Shown here piece by piece: positions 28,563-37,667 of a stretch of 64,000 nucleotides of DNA. The translations under genes and the position numbers were made by a program. Position 1 is the first letter of the stretch. The number at the start of each line of letters is the position of its first letter. The notes beneath the pieces were generated by a model, which did not search any database, was not told the origin of the DNA, and saw only the letters and a program-made list of their open reading frames with translations. The stretch covers positions 1-64,000 of the forward strand of contig CBDCWT010000042.1 of assembly GCA_965223305.1 (NCBI GenBank). The letters run 5' to 3'. This stretch comes from CBDCWT01 sp965223305 (lineage in GTDB: Bacteria; Planctomycetota; Planctomycetia; Pirellulales; Pirellulaceae).

Positions 28563-28763
28563 CGAAAGTTCTCTGAGGCCATCAACACCCGCCCCAGCAA
28601 CGCAGCGGCAAACCACGATTGGTACGTGATCGGCAGAACGGCTGAACACTGTGGGCTAGTCGAGGACGCTGTCGCCGCCTATCAGCTCGTCGAACAGGAT
28701 GCGGATCCGTTCACCTCGACCTACCAACTGGCACAGCTTGGGCTGCAGAGGTTGTCGCCGTGA
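28563..28763 (+). pseudogene. Fragment of a TPR protein C-terminus
   Basis: The frame RKFSEAINTRPSNAAANHDW, continuing YVIGRTAEHCGLVEDAVAAY to a stop at 28763, has the helix-turn-helix rhythm of tetratricopeptide repeats (G at the turn, A-Y-x-x-A-like positions). Upstream of 28560 the same frame is antisense to the DUF819 gene and is not protein-like, and there is no start codon or ribosome binding site. It therefore looks like the 3' remnant of a lost gene. A small unrecognised real gene is less likely. Confidence 0.35.
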
Positions 28764-28805
28764 AGTTGGGGAGAGGGACCGAGGGATGAGCCGTCCGGGC
28801 TTGTT

Positions 28806-31800
28806 TCAGTCTGGGTGGTCTGCTGAAGGCTCCTTGGCTGGCGCCCGCAAGCGATGGACAGTGTTTTGAATCAGCCCGCGAAAAGTGCTACCCCGGCTAT
28901 CGCGCAGCGTGTAAGCGATCTGCATACACCAGGTCGGTCGGATGCGGGGGATCTCCAGCATCACCGAACGTCCATCTGCGGACAGACGCGCCGCAGCAAC
29001 CGGCAATACGGTTTCCCCGTATCGATCCGAACCATAGCGGGCCGTCCGCTTCAGCGACCAAGTCTCGACTAAGTAGTTGTCTGGATTCTCGGCCATCTGC
29101 CGGTCCAGTGGTTCCGTGAAGGTGATCGTCATACCGAGCCGGTGGGCCTGCAAACCCACCGGCAGGTGAACTGGCTGGCCGGTATACCGCAGACGGTAGA
29201 GACCCCCTGGGGTCGCCGTCTGACTGCTCGCCCAGGCGTACATGCCGCATGCATACAGCTGGCCATTGCCCGGATGAAAGCGGGCCCGCATGATGCCCGT
29301 CGGAAAATCGGGCAACGGCAGACGCGACATGCCACCTTGCCAGTAACCATCCACCTGCTCGTGAGGAACGACGTAGACCTTGCCATAGCCATAGGAGAGA
29401 TTTAACAGCGATCCGGTTAGCGGCCCCCACTTATCGCTGTCGACCCACACCAGCTCGGCAGGTGAACGATCGAACTCCTTGTTGGGCCAGCAAAGAGGTC
29501 GCTCCATAGCCTGGTCTCGGATGTCCGCCGGCGCACCATAGCTATACATGTTGCCGTAGAACCGGCCTGGCAACACGCGGTTAATCCGGTTCATCGGTGT
29601 CCAGTGACCCTCTTGATCGGTCACGAAGAACGAACCGTCCGGGTTCAAGCAAACTCCATTGGCAGCGCGAAAGCCGTTCGCCAGGATCGTGGTCTTCAAA
29701 CCGTCGGCGCTAACCTGCAACAGTGTGCCGTGGTGAGGGACGAGCGAGTCCCGCGCATGGCGAGCGCTCTTGGCGTAGTAAAGATTGCCGTCGCCGTCCA
29801 CCTGTAAACCCATCGCAAACTCGTGAAAGTGATCCGTCACCTGATGGTCGTTGTTGAAGCTCTCGTAGTAGTCCGCCTCGCCGTCTCCGTTGAGATCATT
29901 GAGGATGACGATCTGGTCGCGGCAAGTGACGAAGATCCGGCCTCCGATGATCTTAATGCCCAACGGTTGAAACAAACCGGACGCGATCCGCCGCCAGCGG
30001 ATAACCTCACCCAGCTTGTCAATTCCTTGGACGATCCACACGTCACCGTCACAGCAGCACGCCACCAACCGATCTCCGTCAGCAAAAAAGTCCAAACCCG
30101 ACATTCGCAGGCGGCTCCGCCAGCGGTTGTCGGTCGGTCGAGTCAGCTCGTCGACAGCGAACGGCACGTCACTCGTGCCGACCTCGGGAATCGCCGGCGG
30201 CAACTCGGGCCACTGGCTGGGACCACCTTTCGTAAAGCGGCGCAAGTCCTCGGGGAGCGAGTTTGGACGGTTCGCCAGCGCCTCGTCAGTGGTCGCGATC
30301 CGCAATTCAAAGTTGACCGGCGTGTCGGCTGCTGCGATCCGTACCACCTGATAGCCGCCGTCCGAGCTGAGCTTCAGCGCATCGGGACCGGTGATCGCGA
30401 CAGCAGCCGAGTTCGTCGGCACGACTCGCAATGTCAAGTCGTCTGTCGACTGCCCCACGTTCAGGGTTCGCACCCAAACGGCGGTCTCGCCCTGAAAGGC
30501 AGGAGCATATTCCAAGCGGTGGGATTCCAGGACTGCGGCACGACCCACGGTGTAGGAGACGACCACCCGATTTCCATGCTTGTACAACCCCTTGTAATGG
30601 GCCCAGTCGCGCGGCAGTGGGCCAAACAACCTGCCGTCTCGACCGCGCAACCGCGGGTCCTCGCAAGAGCCCGTTTTGGGATGAGCCCAGCCCGGACCCG
30701 GGGGATTGGCAAAGTGCTGTTCGCCGACCGTGCGTGGAGCAATTCTGTGGCGGCCGTTCAACAGAATACCTTCCCAATCGATGAAACCCTCGCCCGACCA
30801 CGCTCCGGCGATCCGCATCGTGTCGTGATCAAAGGCAAGCCAATGGGAACCTGCCGAGACGCCACCAGGTCCGTCGTCGAGCCGAATGGCGATTCCTTTG
30901 TAGGCAAAGTTGGTATTAGCGGGCCACCGCTCGTTGGGAGGCTTGCCGATTGACTCGCCCCGCTCCTCTTCCTCTCGGGAAACGACCGGTCGCGGCTGCG
31001 TATCGGGACCCACAATCTCGTAGGTGTTGATCAGGAAAGGTCCATAGTCCATGTCCCGCCACGGTTCGCTCTCGAGTGGGGTCGGCCCACGTTTGCTTCC
31101 TGTTGGCAGGCCGGAAAGATATCGGGCATCCGCCAGCACGTACTGCGATTCGTTAAAGGGACTCAAGAAGGTCTCGCGGATGTAGTGAATCACGTCGTAC
31201 TTCTGCCGGGGCACCAACTGCCGCTGCGGCGCCATCAGGCGGTAGCCGTGCGTGAGCGTCTTGTACATCGAAAGCGGATCCGCCCCGTTGCGAAATCGGC
31301 CCTTGGCGAACTGCAGGGCATTTGGCAGCGAGCCAGGACGTTCGCGCGTTCCGTGGCAGTTGACACACAAGCCGTCGTACAGCGCTGCGCCGCGGGCCAG
31401 CGATTCTGCGTTCCACTGCGAGATCAGACCGGCATGGTCGAGGTCCTGTTCGTAATCCGGGAGGGGCTCGATCATGGCAGCTTGCGCCAGTTTCAATCGC
31501 TCGGCCCCGTTTGGGCCGGCTCTCCCCAATTCGACCAAGAACCGAATCAGATCGAAGAACTCGCCTTCGTCCACCAATTGGTTCACGAGCCCGCCTGGCA
31601 TCAAGGAGATCGCCTCGATCCGCTCCTCTACGTCACTCAGAACCAACCTGCGCAGCTCCTCCTCGCCTGGCACGGCGACAACCAACTCGTTGTCAGTTGC
31701 GCTGCGAACCATGGCGGTTAGCACCCGCCCGTCGGCGAGCACGATTTGCTCCATCTTGAAACCGTCGCGCACCACCTTCGAGGGTTGCAAGACTGATTCG

Positions 31801-32105
31801 ATCACTTGCTCGTAGGTCCCTCGCTCCCGCATTTCTGAGAGATCTGGACCGAGCAGCTCGGCGCGGCTGCCCAGCGAATGACACTGGGTACAGCTAAGCC
31901 CCTGTCGATGAAAAATCGCGGCCCCGCGTGCCGCGTCACCCAGGATCCTGGCTCGTTTTGCCAAATCCGATACAGGGCGTTTTAGGAGGCTTGACTCCAA
32001 TGTTTCCTGAGCGCGCCCTACCCTGCCCTGAGAGCCAACTCCAAGCAGGACGATCAGCAGGAAGGAGGAGGCGGCGCGTCTCATGCGGATACTCTGCTTT
32101 GGCAC
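28806..32105 (-). CDS. Large secreted c-type cytochrome / DUF6797-like membrane-bound-dehydrogenase-type protein
   Basis: 1,099 residues. The start is GTG at 32105, supported by AGGAG six bases upstream. The N-terminus RMRRAASSFLLIVLLGVGSQ is a signal peptide. Two class-I haem c motifs are present: CTQCH (residues 72-76, in GAAIFHRQGLSCTQCHSLGS, the domain common in planctomycete haem-binding proteins) and CVNCH (~residue 247, RGAALYDGLCVNCHGTRERP). A large middle region (GPFLINTYEIVGPDTQPRP, FAYKGIAIRLD, DHDTMRIAGAWSGEGFIDWEG) fits DUF6797. The C-terminal half (VDGDGNLYYAKSARHARD, ANGVCLNPDGSFFVTDQEGH) is a beta-propeller like the glucose-dehydrogenase/PQQ-type domain. It probably acts as a periplasmic redox enzyme on a sugar or similar; the substrate is unknown. 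It stands alone. Confidence 0.85.
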   Translation of the reverse strand: MPKQSIRMRRAASSFLLIVLLGVGSQGRVGRAQETLESSLLKRPVSDLAKRARILGDAARGAAIFHRQGLSCTQCHSLGSRAELLGPDLSEMRERGTYEQVIESVLQPSKVVRDGFKMEQIVLADGRVLTAMVRSATDNELVVAVPGEEELRRLVLSDVEERIEAISLMPGGLVNQLVDEGEFFDLIRFLVELGRAGPNGAERLKLAQAAMIEPLPDYEQDLDHAGLISQWNAESLARGAALYDGLCVNCHGTRERPGSLPNALQFAKGRFRNGADPLSMYKTLTHGYRLMAPQRQLVPRQKYDVIHYIRETFLSPFNESQYVLADARYLSGLPTGSKRGPTPLESEPWRDMDYGPFLINTYEIVGPDTQPRPVVSREEEERGESIGKPPNERWPANTNFAYKGIAIRLDDGPGGVSAGSHWLAFDHDTMRIAGAWSGEGFIDWEGILLNGRHRIAPRTVGEQHFANPPGPGWAHPKTGSCEDPRLRGRDGRLFGPLPRDWAHYKGLYKHGNRVVVSYTVGRAAVLESHRLEYAPAFQGETAVWVRTLNVGQSTDDLTLRVVPTNSAAVAITGPDALKLSSDGGYQVVRIAAADTPVNFELRIATTDEALANRPNSLPEDLRRFTKGGPSQWPELPPAIPEVGTSDVPFAVDELTRPTDNRWRSRLRMSGLDFFADGDRLVACCCDGDVWIVQGIDKLGEVIRWRRIASGLFQPLGIKIIGGRIFVTCRDQIVILNDLNGDGEADYYESFNNDHQVTDHFHEFAMGLQVDGDGNLYYAKSARHARDSLVPHHGTLLQVSADGLKTTILANGFRAANGVCLNPDGSFFVTDQEGHWTPMNRINRVLPGRFYGNMYSYGAPADIRDQAMERPLCWPNKEFDRSPAELVWVDSDKWGPLTGSLLNLSYGYGKVYVVPHEQVDGYWQGGMSRLPLPDFPTGIMRARFHPGNGQLYACGMYAWASSQTATPGGLYRLRYTGQPVHLPVGLQAHRLGMTITFTEPLDRQMAENPDNYLVETWSLKRTARYGSDRYGETVLPVAAARLSADGRSVMLEIPRIRPTWCMQIAYTLRDSRGSTFRGLIQNTVHRLRAPAKEPSADHPD

Positions 32106-32171
32106 TTTGGGCTCCTGTGGCCCCCAGCGGAGGCTCGCAGGGGTTGAACCGTTTTTTTACTTGGCCTTTAA

Positions 32172-32345
32172 CCCGGATTATTCATGAAGATCGTCGCGAG
32201 AGGTTGTAAGTACGTTCGTGGCAAGGAAGGCGAGCAATTCTTCCGCAGGCGTATTGAAGCAATACGTCGAGGGAGAATTGTGAAGCATGACGAAGCCACG
32301 GATGGACTTACGACCTCGCAGCAGATCGCTCATGAATAATTCGGG
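32172..32345 (+). mobile_element. 174-bp palindromic MITE-like element, copy 3
   Basis: Full-length copy with ends CCCGGATTATTCATGA and TCATGAATAATTCGGG, in the same orientation as copies 1 and 2 and differing from them by only a few bases. It lies 66 bases upstream of the cytochrome gene start, so like copy 2 it occupies a promoter-side position. Confidence 0.85.
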
Positions 32346-32381
32346 TTAAGGTGTCTTTACAGTAGCAGACTCGGCTGTGCC

Positions 32382-32945
32382 TCAAAACAAGTAACCTGGT
32401 CAGCTTGGAGGTCGTGCAGCTTTTACGCCGCATGCAATCCGCCAAACTCTGGCGAGTTCGGCTACGCTCCAAATCAGCCGCTGGGCGTTAGCGCACGGTT
32501 CCCCAGCGAAACCGACGCGTAGCATCGGTGACGGCGCCCCCTCTCCGGCGCTCTGGGCCGACTCTCCCCGAGGGGAGAGTGACGAAAGACGAAATCACGC
32601 ACTAAGACTACAAGCTGCACAGCCTCCTCGCGGGAGCGAGAACCGGATGCTAACGCATTCCGGCTGATTCCCTTCCGCCCGGACGCGATAGCGTCCGGGG
32701 AGGGTTGCCCGGAAGTGATCGCCCGGAGGCGCGTCCCCCTCTCCGGCCCTTCGGGCCGACTCTCCCCGAAGGGGAGAGTGAAGAAAGACTCGATCGCGCA
32801 CCAAGTTAAAAGCTGTACCTCCTTGCTGGGAGGTCGTGCAGCTTTTACGCTTCCATATTGACCAAATTTGCCGGCAGCCACTTCGCCCTCCGGCTCACGG
32901 GAGAGTGAAGGAAGACGAAGTCATGCACTAACTTAGGGCCAACAT
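32382..32945. repeat. Compound REP-like repeat cluster
   Basis: No gene seen. Three copies of the CTCTCCCC(G)AGGGGAGAG palindrome plus tail (32515-32630, 32745-32830, 32880-32937), the AATCAGCCGCTGGGCG and GGATGCTAACGCATTCCGG modules, the CTGGCGAGTTCGGCTACGC module (32446-), and GGAGGTCGTGCAGCTTTTA at 32406 and 32829. The modules are the same as at 12.0 and 22.3 kb but shuffled in order. The phosphonate operon promoter must sit at its right edge. Confidence 0.8.
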
Positions 32946-32959
32946 CAGAGAAACGCCAA

Positions 32960-33529
32960 ATGCCAACCGCCCCTACGATTGACGACGTGTTGAGTTTGTT
33001 CGAGAGGCGGGGAGACTCAGAGTACGGAGGTGAGCCTGTTACGCAGCTCGAGCATGCCCTCCAAGCTGCGGCTCTGGCGGAAATGGAAGGGGCGACTCCG
33101 GCACTGATCGCAGCGGCGCTCTTGCACGACGTGGGACACCTGCTGCACGACCTGCCGGTCGATGCACCCGACCATGGCGTCGACGACCGCCACGAGTCCG
33201 CTGCATTCAATTACCTTCAGCAGTTGTTTCCCCAAGAAGTCACCGAACCGGTCCGGCTACATGTCGTTGCCAAACGGTATCTGTGTGCCGTCGATCCTGA
33301 CTACCAGTCAACACTCAGTCGGCCGTCCGTCGTCAGCCTGGAGCTGCAAGGCGGTCCCATGTCCGACGCCGAGGCCGCTCACTTCAGGGATGTTCCGTTT
33401 TCCCAAGACGCGGTCCGACTGCGGCATTGGGATGACGCCGCCAAAGTACCGCAGAAACAGACTCCACGCCTGGAACACTTTGCTAAGTACCTCCACCAGG
33501 TCGCTAGTACCTCGGAGTCGGAGAGATGA
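32960..33529 (+). CDS. PhnZ-like HD-domain mixed-valent di-iron oxygenase, phosphonate degradation
   Basis: 189 residues, the length of PhnZ. PhnZ oxidatively cleaves (R)-2-amino-1-hydroxyethylphosphonate to glycine and phosphate using two irons. Metal and substrate residues can be followed: Tyr22 and Glu25 in YGGEPVTQLEH, His32, His56-Asp57 in LLHDVGH, His78 in DDRHES, His101 in VRLHVVAKRYL and an Asp in HWDDAAK, all with PhnZ-like spacing. The family also matches the HD protein described as clustered with phosphonate catabolism (TIGR03276). It overlaps the next gene by four bases (ATGA), so it heads an operon. The PhnY hydroxylase that makes the PhnZ substrate is not in the window, so the exact substrate is open. 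Confidence 0.8.
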   Translation: MPTAPTIDDVLSLFERRGDSEYGGEPVTQLEHALQAAALAEMEGATPALIAAALLHDVGHLLHDLPVDAPDHGVDDRHESAAFNYLQQLFPQEVTEPVRLHVVAKRYLCAVDPDYQSTLSRPSVVSLELQGGPMSDAEAAHFRDVPFSQDAVRLRHWDDAAKVPQKQTPRLEHFAKYLHQVASTSESER

Positions 33530-34659
33530 CACCTCGCTTCGACGTAGCCGTCATCGGTGGAGGAATCGTGGGCCTCGCGCATGCCTGGATGGCAGCGCAG
33601 CGACAACTGCGAGTTGTGCTGCTGGAACGTACGCAGATCGCCGAGGGTGCTTCGGTGCGAAACTTCGGTATGGTGTGGCCGGTTGGACAACCGGCGGGCG
33701 AACTCTATTCGATAGCGCTCGCGTCACGCGACTTCTGGTTGCAGCTAAGATCACTCGAAGTCCTTGATGTCGAAGAGTGCGGTTCGATCCACGTGGCTCA
33801 TCGCCCCGACGAGCTGCCGGTCCTCGAAGAATTCTGCGGCTTAGGGTCGCACCAGACGCGGATGCTCAACCCCCGCGAAGTCATGAAAGAGGCGCCTTTG
33901 GTCAATCCGGAGGGATTGCTGGGCGGCATGTGGAGCTCGACGGAGCTGCGCGTTGACCCGCGTGCTGCCAGCGCCCGGCTTGCCGCTTGGCTGAGCGCGA
34001 CCCAGAGCGTGCAGGTTTGCTTTCAGACTCCTGTGGTGAACGTCGAGGACCACGTCGTCTCTGCGGCCGACGGTCGGCAGTGGCATGCCGACAAGATCAT
34101 CGTCTGCAGTGGCAGTGATTTGCAAACGCTGTATCCCGAGATCCTGCAGCAGTCTGGACTGCGGCGCTGTAAACTGCAGATGTTGAAGACTGTATCCCAA
34201 GCAGATTGTCGGCCGGGATCGGCTCACGTGGCAAGCGGACTGACGCTGCGACATTACACCTCGTTCGGCGGCTGCCCGTCGCTGCAGACCTTGCGAGACA
34301 GGGTGGCCACAGAGACTCCGGAGCTCGACCGATACGGAATACACGTGATGGCGTCACAACGCCGCAACGGCGAATTAATTCTAGGTGACTCGCATGAATA
34401 CGAGTCGGAAATAACTCCTTTTGACAAGGTCGAAATCGATAGACTACTGCTCCGCGAACTCGGCAAGATCCTGCGTCTGGAAGACTGGACTATTCAGGAG
34501 CGGTGGCACGGCATCTATGCCAAGCACCCCACCTTGCCCGTATTCGAGACAGAAGCAGCCGACGGAGTACATATCTGCGTGGGACCCGGCGGAGCCGGCA
34601 TGACCATGTCGTTCGGGCTCGCGAATCGCACTTGGAATCATTGGACAGGAGCAAGTTGA
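33526..34659 (+). CDS. FAD-dependent amine oxidoreductase of a phosphonate cluster (TIGR03364 type)
   Basis: 377 residues of the DAO/glycine-oxidase family. The Rossmann motif is at the very N-terminus (DVAVIGGGIVGLAHAWMAA, GxGxxG with a following Glu in VVLLERTQIAEGAS), and GPGGAGMTMSFGLA near the C-terminus closes the FAD site. Family members clustered with phosphonate genes have been described as TIGR03364, and related enzymes are reported to oxidise N-methylated aminoethylphosphonate to phosphonoacetaldehyde. That product is the substrate of the next gene, which fits the order. Start and stop overlap neighbours (ATGA upstream, TGATG downstream), so the three genes are translationally coupled. 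The substrate is inferred from family and context. Confidence 0.82.
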   Translation: MTPRFDVAVIGGGIVGLAHAWMAAQRQLRVVLLERTQIAEGASVRNFGMVWPVGQPAGELYSIALASRDFWLQLRSLEVLDVEECGSIHVAHRPDELPVLEEFCGLGSHQTRMLNPREVMKEAPLVNPEGLLGGMWSSTELRVDPRAASARLAAWLSATQSVQVCFQTPVVNVEDHVVSAADGRQWHADKIIVCSGSDLQTLYPEILQQSGLRRCKLQMLKTVSQADCRPGSAHVASGLTLRHYTSFGGCPSLQTLRDRVATETPELDRYGIHVMASQRRNGELILGDSHEYESEITPFDKVEIDRLLLRELGKILRLEDWTIQERWHGIYAKHPTLPVFETEAADGVHICVGPGGAGMTMSFGLANRTWNHWTGAS

Positions 34660-35498
34660 TGAGCGCACAAAGAGAGTTGCAAGCCGTCGTGCTCGACTGG
34701 GCGGGCACGACCATCGATCATGGGAGTCGGGCTCCCGCGATCGTCTTTCAGGAAATCTTTCGGCAGCAGGGTATCGAGATCACTGTCGATCAAGCCCGTG
34801 AACCGATGGGGATGGCCAAGCGGGAGCACATCGCCGCGATTGCCGCGCTGCCAGCAGTCTCGGAAGCATGGTCGGCCAAGTTCGGCCGCCCTTGCGGCAC
34901 TGCTGAAATCGACTCGATGTACGAGAGGTTTCTCCCGCTACAAAAGGAGACGCTCAAACAGCACTGCGACCTCATCGACGGAGCCGTCGAGACCGTTACA
35001 GAGTGCCGCGGGAGGGGTCTAAAAATCGGGTCCTCGACCGGCTACACGCATGAGTTGATGGAGCTGGTGACCACCGCTGCCGCCCGCCAGGGGTACGCTC
35101 CGGACTGTGTTCTGTGCGCTGAAGATGCGCCGCGCGGCCGGCCCGCGCCGTACCTACTGTACGAAGCAGCCAAGCGGCTGGACGTCTACCCACTTTGGTC
35201 CATTGTCAAAGTTGACGACACACCGGTTGGTATTCAGGCAGGACGCAACGCCGGCTGCTGGACCGTCGGCGTCACGCGAACCGGCAACGGCGTCGGTCTC
35301 TCGGCCGAAGAGGTGGGCCGTTTGCCCCGCGCTGAGGTCCAACGCTTGTGCGACCAAGCCGCCGACCGGCTGCTGCGAGCCGGCGCCCACTACGTCCTCG
35401 AATCGGTCGCCGATCTACCCGATACGATCGCCGAGATCTCAGAGCGATCTGCATCTGGCGAGCTACCCATGCAAGCGCTCGAGCACCAGGAATCATAA
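34659..35498 (+). CDS. phnX: Phosphonoacetaldehyde hydrolase (phosphonatase)
   Basis: 279 residues, HAD superfamily. It cleaves the C-P bond of phosphonoacetaldehyde to acetaldehyde and phosphate in the cytoplasm. Visible residues: nucleophile Asp13 and Ala15 in VVLDWAGTTID, Schiff-base Lys54 in EPMGMAKREHI, GSSTGYTHELMELV (motif II), and the metal-binding VKVDDTPVGIQAGRNAG. These match characterised PhnX closely in position. The start ATG overlaps the stop of the oxidoreductase gene (TGATG), so it is the last gene of a three-gene operon. No transporter or PhnW transaminase is nearby; the oxidoreductase probably makes the aldehyde here. Confidence 0.95.
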   Translation: MSAQRELQAVVLDWAGTTIDHGSRAPAIVFQEIFRQQGIEITVDQAREPMGMAKREHIAAIAALPAVSEAWSAKFGRPCGTAEIDSMYERFLPLQKETLKQHCDLIDGAVETVTECRGRGLKIGSSTGYTHELMELVTTAAARQGYAPDCVLCAEDAPRGRPAPYLLYEAAKRLDVYPLWSIVKVDDTPVGIQAGRNAGCWTVGVTRTGNGVGLSAEEVGRLPRAEVQRLCDQAADRLLRAGAHYVLESVADLPDTIAEISERSASGELPMQALEHQES

Positions 35499-35582
35499 GG
35501 GGTGGATGACTCTTGAACTGAATCCACCGTGGAATCTAGTCAACGACTATGCCGGCTGAGGGTTCCGCCGGCGAAGCCGAGA

Positions 35583-37214
35583 TCAAGGTGTCTGGGAGTC
35601 GCGCTCGAACTGATCTCGAAGTTGTCCCCACTGGGCTGCCATGTCACGAGCGCGACTCGGGTGGCGGGAGGCAAGGTCGTGCTGCTCGGCGCGATCGGTC
35701 GCTAGGTCGTAGAGTGCCCAATTACCCTGCCGGGGGTCCTCGGCCGCTGCCGCGGGAGAGCTTGTCCAAGGAAACGGGCGCGTGCCGTTGGCATGCACGA
35801 CCTTCCAATCGCCTTGTCGCAGGGCGCGATTGCCCTCGTGGTAGAACCACAGCTGCTCGTGAAGTGGGCCGGCGTCTCGCTGAAACACGGCTGCCAGGCT
35901 GCGTCCCGGTGCCGGTGGCCCGCTGCTGCTAGGCGCCCCAGACCCGGCAAGTTGGAGGATCGTGGGAGCAACATCGATCACATGACCGACCGTGGTCCGC
36001 ATTTCGTTTCGAGCGCTGATTCCCTGTGGCCAATGCACGATGAAAGGCGTGGCGATGCCGCCTTCGTGGACCCACGTTTTGTGGCGGCGGAACGGTGTAT
36101 TGGCGGCACTTGAAAAGCCCGGCCCCAAACACAAATAAGTCTCCGCCGAACCCAGTGGCGCGGTGGGGTCGTGGCCATCACCCCGGACCATGATTTCGGC
36201 GCTGGCGCCGTTGTCCGAGAGGAAGAACACAACCGTGTTTTCAAAGGCCCGCATGGCACGCAGCTGTGCCAACACCCGCCCGATCTCACGATCCATGCGG
36301 TCGATCATCGCGGCGTGAATGGCCATCTTGGCGGCCTGGAACCGGCGCTGTTCGGCGGTCAGCTGGCCCCACGGCGCGGGCCTGTTGATTTCGCCGCGCC
36401 CTAGCAGGACGATATCGTCGGGAAAATCGTACGGAGGTCCGATCTCCGGCTCCAAGGGAGACAACGGGCACTCGACGATACCCAGTTCCCGTAACCGTGC
36501 ATATCGTTCCTGGCGCAACTGGTCCCAGCCGGCCGTGTAGCGATCGCGGTAGCGGGCAATGTCCTCAGGCAGGGCGTGCAACGGGAAGTGGGGCGCATGA
36601 AAAGCGAGATAGTGGAAAAACGGGTGGTCCGAGTATTGCCCCGCGTGCTCCCGCAAACACTCAATGGCGTGGTCGGCCGTCGCCACGGTGACATAGTAGT
36701 CGCTACCTGGTTCAACTCGCGGCAGCTCGACATCGTCCCGATCGTGCACGGCAGGCCGAAAGAAGTTCAAGGCGCGCCGAACGTGATAGGAACGGTGGAA
36801 ACCGTTCTCGGTCGGCTTGCCGTCGATGTGCCATTTGCCCGAGTGGTAGCAGCGATACCCGGCGTCCCGCAGCCGGCTGGAGATGAGCGGCGCCCAGTCC
36901 GGTCGTATACCCCGATTGCCGAACGTCCGGGGGTCCACGCCCGGCATCGTGTCGCGGCGAATCTGCTGGGGATAGTAACCGGTCAGCAGCGCAGAACGCG
37001 TCGGCCAGCAACGCGCAGTGTTGTAGAACTGAGTGAACCGAATCCCGTTGGTTGCTAGTGAATCGAGATGCGGAGTCGCAATTTCACTTCCGTAGCAGCC
37101 CAGATCGGAAAAACCCAGGTCGTCGGCAACGATGAGCAGAAAATTCGGCTGCTCGGCTGCGTGGGCCATTACGGTACACAGGATCGCTGCGGCACAAAAA
37201 ATCGTTCGTGTCAT
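35583..37214 (-). CDS. Secreted sulfatase (second in window)
   Basis: 543 residues. Signal peptide MTRTIFCAAAILCTVMAHAA, then NFLLIVADDLGFSDLGCYGSE with metal Asp31/Asp32 and the formylglycine motif CWPTR (Cys69 in FYNTARCWPTRSALLTGYYP). Further motifs: YHSGKWHIDG, FHYLAFHAPHFPLH, VVFFLSDNGASAE, HEGGIATPFIVHWPQG. The GYYPQQIRRD and SDNGASAE strings place it in the arylsulfatase A-like group, distinct from the sulfatase at 14.6 kb (about family-level similarity only). It converges on phnX with an 84-base gap and diverges from the TfoX-like gene with a 59-base gap, so their promoters share that short stretch. Substrate unknown. Confidence 0.93.
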   Translation of the reverse strand: MTRTIFCAAAILCTVMAHAAEQPNFLLIVADDLGFSDLGCYGSEIATPHLDSLATNGIRFTQFYNTARCWPTRSALLTGYYPQQIRRDTMPGVDPRTFGNRGIRPDWAPLISSRLRDAGYRCYHSGKWHIDGKPTENGFHRSYHVRRALNFFRPAVHDRDDVELPRVEPGSDYYVTVATADHAIECLREHAGQYSDHPFFHYLAFHAPHFPLHALPEDIARYRDRYTAGWDQLRQERYARLRELGIVECPLSPLEPEIGPPYDFPDDIVLLGRGEINRPAPWGQLTAEQRRFQAAKMAIHAAMIDRMDREIGRVLAQLRAMRAFENTVVFFLSDNGASAEIMVRGDGHDPTAPLGSAETYLCLGPGFSSAANTPFRRHKTWVHEGGIATPFIVHWPQGISARNEMRTTVGHVIDVAPTILQLAGSGAPSSSGPPAPGRSLAAVFQRDAGPLHEQLWFYHEGNRALRQGDWKVVHANGTRPFPWTSSPAAAAEDPRQGNWALYDLATDRAEQHDLASRHPSRARDMAAQWGQLRDQFERDSQTP

Positions 37215-37273
37215 GATTTCACCAGACTACAACATAAGATAAGCCTAGGGCAAACTACATCGCAGGAGCACAC

Positions 37274-37591
37274 ATGGCCAAAAAGAAGCAGCCAGACAAC
37301 CGGCGCCTCTCGGAATTACGCAACCTGGGTCCGGCTTGCGAACGGGACCTGAACGCTGCCGGGATCTTCACCTGCGAAGATCTCAAGCAACTCGGACCGG
37401 AAACGGCGTTCTTGCAGATGCTGGTCGCCCGCAGCAAACAAGGTCGGGGCGCAAGGTGCTGTAACGCCGCCTATCTCTATGCGCTATATGGCGCCATTCA
37501 TGACGTCGACTGGCGCGATCTTCCCGAAGCCAAGAAGCGTGAGTTCAAAGCGCTGACCGCCGAGATCCGAGAGTCAGGGCAGTTTTCCTGA
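37274..37591 (+). CDS. Stand-alone TfoX C-terminal domain protein
   Basis: 105 residues; AGGAG lies seven bases before the ATG. LSELRNLGPACERDLNAAG, FTCEDLKQLGPETAFLQML, NAAYLYALYGAIHDVDWRDL and PEAKKREFKAL follow the TfoX/Sxy C-terminal domain, a helix-hairpin-helix-like fold with a conserved LxNLGPxxExxLxxAGI opening. TfoX/Sxy regulates competence in gamma-proteobacteria; stand-alone C-terminal domains occur widely and their role is not established. The N-terminal TfoX domain is absent. Not in an operon with its neighbours. Confidence 0.8.
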   Translation: MAKKKQPDNRRLSELRNLGPACERDLNAAGIFTCEDLKQLGPETAFLQMLVARSKQGRGARCCNAAYLYALYGAIHDVDWRDLPEAKKREFKALTAEIRESGQFS

Positions 37592-37667
37592 CGCCGCGAC
37601 TCGTTTCTGGAGAATCTCCGCATCGCGGCTCGCACATCACGCCAGCCGACGGCAAGTCGTTTCGGCG

